A stretch of 64,000 nt of DNA, from NCBI GenBank assembly GCA_900104495.1, contig FMXS01000009.1, positions 1 through 64,000 on the forward strand, in the 5' to 3' direction. Shown here piece by piece: positions 57,761-64,000 of the stretch. Made by a program: the position numbers and the translations under genes. Every line of letters begins with the position of its first letter. Positions within the stretch are counted from its first letter, which is position 1. The stretch is from Ruminococcaceae bacterium FB2012. Lineage in GTDB: Bacteria; Bacillota; Clostridia; Oscillospirales; Ruminococcaceae. The notes beneath the pieces are model-generated. The model made no database searches. It was not told where the DNA came from and was given only the letters and a program-made list of their open reading frames with translations.

Positions 57761-58912
57761 TTAAGACTGATAAGTCTTTCGGATCGGGAATCTTGTCTCC
57801 GCATCAAGCCCGCCCTCGGGATGATTCCTCAGCGACAGCTCTCCTCCGAGCTGCCCGCAGATGTAGCTGACGATATAAAGTCCCAGTCCGGAGCCCTGTT
57901 CGCTGCCGCAGTTGTGGCCCCGGTAGAATTTGTCGGTGATGAATGGCATATCCTCGTCGGGGATGCCCCCGCCGTGATCCCGGAAGGCAACTGCCGCGTA
58001 CCCGTCCTTTTCGGACAGCGTGATCTCAATATTCGTCCCCGCATATTTGCGGGCGTTGTTGATGAGGTTCTCGCAAAGCTGCATAAGCCTGTTGCGGTCG
58101 CCGTTTATGTAGATCTCCCTGCCGGAATCTCTGAACCGCACGTCTCCCTTTTCTCCGGAGATCTCTTCCACCGCCTCCCGGATGAACCCCGAAAGCTCTA
58201 TCTCCTCCGAGGACATTTTCAGCTTGTCCAGATCGGCCAGCGAGTGCAGGAAAAGATCGTTGGTCAGCGCCGATACCTCGTCGCATTTGCGCATCAGCAC
58301 CGAGAGATATTTTGCCCGCTTCTCCGGGGTGCTGTCAAGATTTGCCTCCAGCCCTTCGGCGTATGCCCTTATGGAGGCTATGGGCGTCTTGATGTCGTGG
58401 GAAAGGGTTGCGATGACTGTCTTGTTGTTCTCTATCGCCTCCCGCTCACAGGTACGCGCCTTGGTGATCTCCCGCCGCATACTGTCAAAGGCCCAGGTGA
58501 AACTGCCGAAATAGTTTGAGCGCTCGTAGTCCAGCGGAATGGAGAAATTCCCCTTGGCGATCTCGTCCGCGAAATGCTTCAGCTTGTCGAAGGGCCGCAG
58601 TATGGAAAAATAAACATACAGAAGCAGTACCCCCATGAACCCAATGGAGATCCCCGCGAAAACCACCGCCTCGGCGTTGTTTGCCGTCTTCGGGGAAGTG
58701 TTCCGCAGCTTGTCTTCAAGCTCCGTGACCTTTTTCTCCGCAGCCGCAGAGTCCCCCGCTTTGTAAAGCTGTTCGATCTCGTTGAGCGCAAGGATATTCT
58801 CCGCCTGAACGTCTTCGTTTACGGCCTTGTTCCTGTTGACGGTGAACAGCACTGCCGCCGCAATCACCGCCGCCGCAAACAGCACCGCAATCCTCAGTAT
58901 TCGTCCCTTCAT
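57761..58912 (-). CDS. Sensor histidine kinase with a small outside domain
   Basis: 383 residues. Two helices (about 6-26 and 82-104) enclose a 55-residue helical outside loop; HAMP-like linker FDKLKHFADEIAKGNFS; HisKA H172 in LSHDIKTPIASIRAY; ATPase with LCENLINNARKYAG (N box), FRDHGGGI, FYRGHNCGSEQGSGLGLY. It overlaps the response-regulator gene by 4 nt. It probably senses envelope stress or an antimicrobial and controls the adjoining transporter. Confidence 0.93.
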   Translation of the reverse strand: MKGRILRIAVLFAAAVIAAAVLFTVNRNKAVNEDVQAENILALNEIEQLYKAGDSAAAEKKVTELEDKLRNTSPKTANNAEAVVFAGISIGFMGVLLLYVYFSILRPFDKLKHFADEIAKGNFSIPLDYERSNYFGSFTWAFDSMRREITKARTCEREAIENNKTVIATLSHDIKTPIASIRAYAEGLEANLDSTPEKRAKYLSVLMRKCDEVSALTNDLFLHSLADLDKLKMSSEEIELSGFIREAVEEISGEKGDVRFRDSGREIYINGDRNRLMQLCENLINNARKYAGTNIEITLSEKDGYAAVAFRDHGGGIPDEDMPFITDKFYRGHNCGSEQGSGLGLYIVSYICGQLGGELSLRNHPEGGLDAETRFPIRKTYQS

Positions 58913-59595
58913 TGCTTCGCCTCCAGCATATATCCTACCTTGTAGACCGTTTTGATGAACTTCGGTGAGGCCGGATCGTCCTCCAGTTTTTCACGCAGCC
59001 AGCGGATATGCACCGCCAGCGTCGAGGGCTCCACGGACGAAAATGCTCCCCATACATCCGAAAGCAGCCGCTCCTTTGAGAGGGCCGTGTTGATATGCAT
59101 ACACAAAGCCGCCAGCAGATCAAATTCTTTCAGCGAGAGCGAAACTGCCTTGCCGTCCTTGGTGACAGTACGCGCCGTGAGATCTACCCTCACATCCCCG
59201 AATTCCGTCACCGTTTCTTTGTCCGAAAAGCCGTAGGTCCGGCGCATCAGCGCGTTCACCCGTGAGAGAAGCTCCTTCATCGAATAGGGCTTCGGAAGAT
59301 AGTCGTCTCCGCCGATGTCAAACCCCGTGATGCGGTCGCTCTCGCTGGTGCGGGCGCTGGCGAAAATGATCGGCACCGTGGAGACCCTCCGCAGCTCCTT
59401 GCAGATCTCAAACCCCGTTGAGTCCGGCAAATTGATATCCAGAAGTATCAGCTTGAAGCTCTTGTTTTCCAGAAGCGAAAAAGCCTCGTCGGCGCTTTCC
59501 GCGCAGGTCACGCTGTAGCCGTAGCCCTCCAGCATATCCGAAATTATAAAGGAAAGATCCTTGTCGTCGTCGATTATCAGCAGTTCCTTGTCCAT
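58909..59595 (-). CDS. OmpR-family response regulator
   Basis: 228 residues. REC with acceptor D53 in LLDINLPDSTG and K102 (DDYLPKPYSMKELLSRVNAL); winged-helix output with LSLKEFDLLAALCMHINTAL, SKERLLSDVWG and VAVHIRWLREKLEDDPASPK-like motif (actual STLAVHIRWLREKLEDD) and the closing TVYKVGYMLE. First gene of the minus-strand operon; ATG behind AGGAGGTGG. Confidence 0.93.
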   Translation of the reverse strand: MDKELLIIDDDKDLSFIISDMLEGYGYSVTCAESADEAFSLLENKSFKLILLDINLPDSTGFEICKELRRVSTVPIIFASARTSESDRITGFDIGGDDYLPKPYSMKELLSRVNALMRRTYGFSDKETVTEFGDVRVDLTARTVTKDGKAVSLSLKEFDLLAALCMHINTALSKERLLSDVWGAFSSVEPSTLAVHIRWLREKLEDDPASPKFIKTVYKVGYMLEAKQ

Positions 59596-59657
59596 AGGGC
59601 CACCTCCTTGATGCTATCATTATATCATAAGCCGCCCGGCTTTGCAATACGCCGTTC

Positions 59658-59744
59658 TTGATAACTTCCCCCGTTTGTGATAAAATATCTTCCGGAATGT
59701 CACAAAGACCTTTCGGCGATTGTATATATAGATGAAACGTTTCA
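59658..59744 (+). promoter_or_regulatory. Promoter and palindrome upstream of the second sigma gene
   Basis: TTGATA (59658-59663), 17-nt spacer, TAAAAT (59681-59686). The 12-bp perfect palindrome TGAAACGTTTCA (59733-59744) lies in the leader, 15 nt before the start codon. TGAAAC is also the core of ECF -35 elements, but no matching -10 fits before the gene, so an operator is more likely. Confidence 0.6.
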
Positions 59745-59759
59745 AAAGGAAGTGCGCCT

Positions 59760-60287
59760 ATGACAGACATTGAGCTGCTGGGGCTCTATAAAACAGATGA
59801 ACAGCGGGCTGTCAGGCTCACGGCGGAGATCTATCACGCCTATGTGCTGAAGATCGTTTCGGGGCGGCTGGCGGATGCCTCCACGGAGGACATCGAGGAG
59901 ACCGTCTCGGATGTGTTCATCCGGTTCTGGCAGGATGCCGATAAGATCGACCTCTCCCGCGGGAGCATCAAGGCTTATATCAGCGTCCTTGCGCAGAGCA
60001 TTGCCGCCAATAAATACCGCAGTCTCCGGCGGGACCGCTCTCTCCCCCTCGACGGTGAGACTGCCTCCTCGGAGGAGCTTCACTCCCGCCTGACGGAAAG
60101 GCAGGCGCTGATCGAGGCTTTGAAGGCTCTCGGTGATACCGACCGCAGGATCGTGATAATGCGGTATTACTATTCCATGTCTCACTCCGAGATCGCAAAG
60201 GCCCTCGGCATGAAGGAGCCTGCGGTACGCAAACGCCTTGAACGCGCACTCAAAAAACTCAGAACGGAAACGGAGGGATCGCTATGA
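59760..60287 (+). CDS. RNA polymerase sigma factor, ECF type
   Basis: 175 residues from the ATG behind AAAGGAAGTGCGC. Region 2: YHAYVLKIVSGRLADASTED, IEETVSDVFIRFWQDADKID. Region 4: LIEALKALGDTDRRIVIMRY and HSEIAKALGMKEPAVRKRLE. The stop overlaps the anti-sigma-like gene by 4 nt. Confidence 0.9.
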   Translation: MTDIELLGLYKTDEQRAVRLTAEIYHAYVLKIVSGRLADASTEDIEETVSDVFIRFWQDADKIDLSRGSIKAYISVLAQSIAANKYRSLRRDRSLPLDGETASSEELHSRLTERQALIEALKALGDTDRRIVIMRYYYSMSHSEIAKALGMKEPAVRKRLERALKKLRTETEGSL

Positions 60288-61285
60288 ACAGCGAAAACAG
60301 TCTCCGGGAGCTGCTTGCCTCCCTTGACGAGACCGAGCTTGACGGACTCATCGGCGGCATCGACCTGCCCCGTAACAGAAGGGAAGGCCGGCGCATAGCT
60401 GAACGTATAACGCGAAAGGAGAAAATTACTGTGAAACGGAACATAAAGAAAAAGACAGCCGCGCTTATCATTGCGGCAGCGGCGGCTCTCAGCTGTACCG
60501 CCGTGGCGGGAGCTTACGTCTACGATTATTTCGCTCATCAGAAAAAGAATGTCACCGAGCTTACCGGCGACAGTCAGACGGCGGAGATACTTGAATCCAA
60601 GGGCCTGCTTGATACCGAGCAGAAGAACTACGACCACTTCATAGTCTCTAAGGATACCAAGGTGCTTTTCGACGGCTGCTCGGCTAAGTTCGCCATTTCG
60701 CTTATCCCTGTGGACGGGCAGGGCAGAGATATGACCTCGGATGTGTCCTTCTCCTTCGATTACGAGATCGAACCGATAGACGGGAAGTATAAGGATGCAT
60801 TCACGGGAATGAGCTGCGGGTATAATTACGACGAGGAATTCCGCGGAAATATTTTTAACACATCCCTTGTCAGTTACTCGGAAAGCATCCCCGTCAAGCT
60901 GGTGATCAGAGATCCCGTGACCAACCGTGTCATGGCTAAAGTGGATTACACCTTTGAAAAGAATCTTGACACCGTGGATTTCGCGGATGAACAGGGCAGA
61001 AGGATCATCCTCAGCGAAATGGGCATCAACTGTCTGGACGGCATTGATCTGGATTGGAATTTTGACGGATACGCCGAAGACCCCGGAGCCAATGAAGCTT
61101 TGAAACTCGTTTATAAAAACGGCGAGGAAAAGACCTTGATCTACAGAGACTTCGGCCACGGCTGTATCCTCGGAGAGGACACCGATCCGGACTGCATCCA
61201 TTCCTCTTGCCAGTTTATCCACATGATCGACCCCAATGAGATCCGGGCGATCATCATTGACGGCTCACGGTTTGAAGTGAAGTGA
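60284..61285 (+). CDS. Anti-sigma-like membrane protein (DUF4179-like)
   Basis: 333 residues overlapping the sigma gene by 4 nt. Cytosolic N-terminus of about 60 residues (LLASLDETELDGLIGGIDLP), one helix (KKTAALIIAAAAALSCTAVA), then about 255 outside residues with beta-rich DVSFSFDYEIEPIDGKYKDA and SIPVKLVIRDPVTNRVMAKV. This is the DUF4179-type architecture paired with ECF factors in clostridia. No catalytic motif seen. Confidence 0.8.
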   Translation: MNSENSLRELLASLDETELDGLIGGIDLPRNRREGRRIAERITRKEKITVKRNIKKKTAALIIAAAAALSCTAVAGAYVYDYFAHQKKNVTELTGDSQTAEILESKGLLDTEQKNYDHFIVSKDTKVLFDGCSAKFAISLIPVDGQGRDMTSDVSFSFDYEIEPIDGKYKDAFTGMSCGYNYDEEFRGNIFNTSLVSYSESIPVKLVIRDPVTNRVMAKVDYTFEKNLDTVDFADEQGRRIILSEMGINCLDGIDLDWNFDGYAEDPGANEALKLVYKNGEEKTLIYRDFGHGCILGEDTDPDCIHSSCQFIHMIDPNEIRAIIIDGSRFEVK

Positions 61286-61299
61286 CATACAGCAAAAAA

Positions 61300-61327
61300 G
61301 CGCAGGCAACCCGCCTGTGCTTTTTTT
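61300..61327 (+). terminator. Terminator of the second sigma/anti-sigma pair
   Basis: GCGCAGGC (61300-61307) pairs with GCCTGTGC (61313-61320), flanked by six A and followed by seven T. Confidence 0.88.
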
Positions 61328-61328
61328 G

Positions 61329-61357
61329 TTGACTTATCACCAATACCGTGCTACAAT
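61329..61357 (+). promoter_or_regulatory. Promoter of the MATE exporter gene
   Basis: TTGACT (61329-61334), 17-nt spacer, TACAAT (61352-61357). It starts right at the T-run of the preceding terminator. The expected start (about 61364) leaves only 11-17 nt before the possible start codons. Confidence 0.72.
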
Positions 61358-61374
61358 ACATATAGTAAAACAAA

Positions 61375-62748
61375 GTGGTGATGTTCTTGGATAATACTTC
61401 AAAAGAAGACCGGCGCATATACATCCTCAGCCGCGAAAAGCCCGCAAAGGCAGTTATCAGCCTGGGCGTGCCCCTTATCGCCGGGATGTTTATTATGGTA
61501 CTGTACAATTTAGTGGACACTTACTTCATCGGCCTTATGGATGACGACTACCGCCTTGCCGCAGTAAATCTCGCCTATCCCGTGATGATGATAACGGTGG
61601 CTGTCTCAAATACGGTGGGAGCCGGAGCCTCCTCGCTGATAGCCCGGAGCCTCGGCGCCGGAGATACCGAAAGAGCGGAGCGCACCCTTACCACCGGCTT
61701 CGTGCTGACGGGAATAAACAGTCTGATCGTCACATCGGCGGGGTTGATCTTCCTTTCGCCCATAGTCTCCGCCCTCGGCGCTCAGAGCAACACCTTTGAC
61801 TACACCTCCGAGTATGTTTCCGTCCTGCTGATAGGCAGCGTGCTGACAATGGGCAGCTATACCGCGGGAGCCCTCCTCCGCAGCGAGGGTTCGGTGAAGA
61901 TCTCGGTCATCGGCATGATGATGGGGACCCTTGCCAATATCGCCCTTGACCCGCTGTTCATTTTCACTTTCGGTATGGGCATCAGAGGCGCGGCTATTGC
62001 TACCGTCCTCGGCAACGGCATCAGCCTCGGAGCCTCGCTGTTCTTCTACTTCAGAGGAAAGACTCTGCTCCGGCCCCGTCTGCGGTTTATCCGTCCCGCC
62101 GCCGCCATAGTCAAGGAGATATTCTGGGTGGGCATCCCCGCCGCCCTTGAGACCCTGCTGACCTCCGCTGCCTATATCATCAACAACAACCTTGCGGTGG
62201 GATACGGCGAGCTGACCGTAGCCGCTATGGGCGTCGCTCAGAAGATAATGACCCTCGGCAACTACATCTATCAGGGCTTCGCCTCCGGGGCGCAGCCGCT
62301 TATGGGCTACAACTACGGCGCTAAGAACTACAAGCGGATGCTTGCCGTCCTGCGTTCGGGAATAATAGTCGTCAGCCTCACCGAGCTTGCGGTCATGACG
62401 GTCTACGGCATCTTCGCCCCGGAGCTGATAGGCATATTCTCCGACACCGACGAGGTGGTCAGCATCGGCGCGAGAGTCCTCCGCACTTTAATGTGCATCC
62501 TGCCTTTTGTCGGAGCCACCTCCATGAGCCGTATGTCCTTCCAGGCAATGGGAAAGCCCCAGTTCGCCTTCGTGATAACCCTTATCAGACAGCTTTTCCT
62601 ATACGTCCCTCTGCTGCTGATACTCAACAGCATTTTCGGCTTCGGCGGCATGATCTGGGCTCAGCCCGTTACCGAGGTCATAATGATGACCGTCTCCGTC
62701 ACCCTGCTTTACAGGATGATCCGCTCCGAGGCCGCAAAGGAGCAATAA
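61375..62748 (+). CDS. MATE-family multidrug exporter
   Basis: 457 residues with 12 helices in two halves. AVISLGVPLIAGMFIMVLYN and LVDTYFIGLMDDDYRLAAVN open the first half; GVPAALE-like WVGIPAALETLLTSAAYIIN and AMGVAQKIMTLGNYIYQGFA open the second; GAQPLMGYNYGAKNYKRM is the conserved inter-helix loop. Na+ or H+ driven drug or metabolite export. The start is uncertain: GTG 61375, GTG 61378 and ATG 61381 are in frame, with only a weak AAAGTGGTG before them. Confidence 0.92.
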   Translation: MVMFLDNTSKEDRRIYILSREKPAKAVISLGVPLIAGMFIMVLYNLVDTYFIGLMDDDYRLAAVNLAYPVMMITVAVSNTVGAGASSLIARSLGAGDTERAERTLTTGFVLTGINSLIVTSAGLIFLSPIVSALGAQSNTFDYTSEYVSVLLIGSVLTMGSYTAGALLRSEGSVKISVIGMMMGTLANIALDPLFIFTFGMGIRGAAIATVLGNGISLGASLFFYFRGKTLLRPRLRFIRPAAAIVKEIFWVGIPAALETLLTSAAYIINNNLAVGYGELTVAAMGVAQKIMTLGNYIYQGFASGAQPLMGYNYGAKNYKRMLAVLRSGIIVVSLTELAVMTVYGIFAPELIGIFSDTDEVVSIGARVLRTLMCILPFVGATSMSRMSFQAMGKPQFAFVITLIRQLFLYVPLLLILNSIFGFGGMIWAQPVTEVIMMTVSVTLLYRMIRSEAAKEQ

Positions 62749-62752
62749 AACA

Positions 62753-62785
62753 ACGGACTGCCGCTGAAATCCGGCAGTCCGTTTT
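62753..62785. terminator. Terminator between convergent MATE and amidase genes
   Basis: ACGGACTGCCG pairs with CGGCAGTCCGT around CTGAAATC, followed by TTTG. Confidence 0.85.
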
Positions 62786-62794
62786 GATATATCT

Positions 62795-64000
62795 TTACTT
62801 TTCGATCGGGAACCCGTACTGTCTGAGTATCGCATTGGATTCCGCTTTGGCCAGTTTGGCAAGGTTTTTGTCCGAAAGCATCCACTTTCTGACCTCGGGA
62901 TTCGTATGGAAGGAATGCTCGATCAGCACTCCCGGAACGCCGACTCTGTCGGCGGCGCGGGTGACCGCATAGTAGGTGTCGCCCAGACGGTAGGTATCGC
63001 CGTTGGCTGAAACGTGCCTGTTGATAACGTTCCTGTCCTTGAATGCTGCTCTGCTTTCAACGGTCTTTCCGCCGGGGGCGATAGTCTTTGATGCGGCTTT
63101 TCCAAGTTCGTAGGACACTTGCCAGTCAAAGCTGTTGGCGTTCCCGACGTTGTTGATGTAGCACTGAACTTCCCAGAAATCGGAGGTGTACCAGCTGTTG
63201 GTGGAGGTGGCGTTGGTGTGCAGCGAAATGAAATAGTCGCAGCCCTTGGAGTATTTTCCCCGGGCCATAAGAGCTTCTCCGTAACCGTCACCGTAGCCGA
63301 TGAATTTCTCGTTGGGAACACCCGCCGCAAAGGTCTCGGTGACGCCGTCACCGGTGCGGGTGATCTTAACGGTCGCAAAAGCGGTGCCCAGCAGCTTTGT
63401 GGATGTGAGGCTGTCCTTCAGCTTGCCGCCGAGGAGAAGCATCTGCGTGCCCTCGGAGTATTCGCTGTTGGCGTTGCAGCCGATGTAGTGTCCCGGATCA
63501 AGGCAGAGCTTCACCTTCGCCCAGCCGACATCAAAGGTCAGCTGCCCCGCGTATTTCTTTCCGTCCCGGACGCTCACGCCTGCCAGCGCATATCTGAAAA
63601 AGCGGCTGTTCTCGGACTTGATATTGTCGGTGTACTTGTAATCCTTATCGCTGTCCGACGCGGGTATCTCCCCGAGGACGGTCCATTTTTTGCCCTCCGT
63701 GTCGCCTCTCAGAAGCAGATAGGAGCTGTACCTGTCATCCATGAAATGCTTCCAGGTGATGTTTATCTTCCGCGAGGATGCGCCCCTGCTTATCGTGTCT
63801 ATGTCCACACGGGGCAGCGCCGTGCTGAGCGCATAACCGCCGGCGGTGATCTGCTTTTTCGCGTACTTGTTCAGATACTTGTCCGAATAGGAGATAACTC
63901 CGTCAGTGACGCTGCGTTCAACGTTACCGTTGCTGTCGGCGTAGTAGGTCGTCCCGTTGACGGTGCTTTTCCCGGCTGCGGCCTTTACGATGCTGTATGT
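62795..64000 (-). CDS. N-acetylmuramoyl-L-alanine amidase, C-terminal part (start beyond window)
   Basis: The frame is open to the right edge, giving at least 401 residues. The outermost part is repeat-like (TTYYADSNGNVERSVTDGVI), followed by a fibronectin-III-like segment (KINITWKHFMDD ... YALAGVSV). The catalytic part is Amidase_3: LCLDPGHYIG (first zinc His), YFISLHTNATS (second His) and GVLIEHSFHTNPEVRKWML (catalytic Glu). The enzyme cleaves the amide between MurNAc and the stem peptide outside the cell. A signal peptide must lie upstream of the window. Confidence 0.88.
   Translation of the reverse strand, partial: TYSIVKAAAGKSTVNGTTYYADSNGNVERSVTDGVISYSDKYLNKYAKKQITAGGYALSTALPRVDIDTISRGASSRKINITWKHFMDDRYSSYLLLRGDTEGKKWTVLGEIPASDSDKDYKYTDNIKSENSRFFRYALAGVSVRDGKKYAGQLTFDVGWAKVKLCLDPGHYIGCNANSEYSEGTQMLLLGGKLKDSLTSTKLLGTAFATVKITRTGDGVTETFAAGVPNEKFIGYGDGYGEALMARGKYSKGCDYFISLHTNATSTNSWYTSDFWEVQCYINNVGNANSFDWQVSYELGKAASKTIAPGGKTVESRAAFKDRNVINRHVSANGDTYRLGDTYYAVTRAADRVGVPGVLIEHSFHTNPEVRKWMLSDKNLAKLAKAESNAILRQYGFPIEK

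Overview
The window most resembles a chromosome segment of a Gram-positive gut or rumen Clostridium relative of the Ruminococcus type. This is inferred from a GH94 disaccharide phosphorylase, a BspA-type leucine-rich-repeat remnant, a CsbB/YfhO-like glycosylation pair, many lipoproteins with an LMLTAC-type lipobox, strong AGGAGG-type ribosome sites and no outer-membrane genes. No complete rRNA or tRNA gene and no CRISPR array was seen.

Layout. 1-1350 is a scarred junction: the 5' part of an IS1182-type transposase, a headless LRR gene and the tail of a PfkB sugar kinase. 1389-5178 is a minus-strand membrane operon (HdeD-like, UbiB-tail-like, cardiolipin synthase, M48 peptidase with PASTA-like repeats). 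5330-8278 looks like an eroded integrated element: amidoligase fragment, ATP-grasp gene, truncated BRO antirepressor, and a 23-nt tRNA 3' end followed by a terminator. 8344-10312 holds a histidine phosphatase and a secreted nuclease. 10497-13294 is a PspA-centred envelope-stress module. 13451-17352 is a CsbB/YfhO-like pair. 17537-22742 carries phosphoglucomutase and the GH94 phosphorylase, which together could feed glucose-1-phosphate into glycolysis. 22851-25495 has three related membrane/zinc-ribbon proteins around an XRE repressor and a rhodanese lipoprotein. 25732-26914 is a sigma/anti-sigma pair.

27184-37093 is an expanded lipoprotein array (four clear paralogues, one more divergent lipoprotein, one paralogous C-terminal fragment and a relic tail) that runs into a two-permease, one-ATPase ABC exporter. 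37294-39173 is a LytS-like sensor kinase with an unusual REC-XRE response regulator. 39717-42596 is a YtrA-like GntR repressor with its ABC transporter. 42631-44260 is RtcB RNA ligase behind a short-peptide/attenuator-like leader, followed by a 58-residue basic protein.

44320-54016 is the most striking locus: four minus-strand genes, three joins being 4-nt overlaps and one a 3-nt gap. They encode a REC-GGDEF-(degenerate GGDEF)-(degenerate REC)-HD-GYP protein, a hybrid kinase with REC, HPt and an acidic repeat tail, a hybrid kinase fused to a DegV fatty-acid-binding domain, and a membrane protein with degenerate GGDEF and EAL domains. It reads as a phosphorelay that controls cyclic-di-GMP, with a lipid-binding input or output module. 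54165-59595 is a two-component system with a lipoprotein and a MacB/FtsX-type transporter. 59760-62748 has a second sigma/anti-sigma pair and a MATE exporter. The window ends inside an N-acetylmuramoyl-L-alanine amidase. All functional statements rest on reading motifs by eye; no database search was run.
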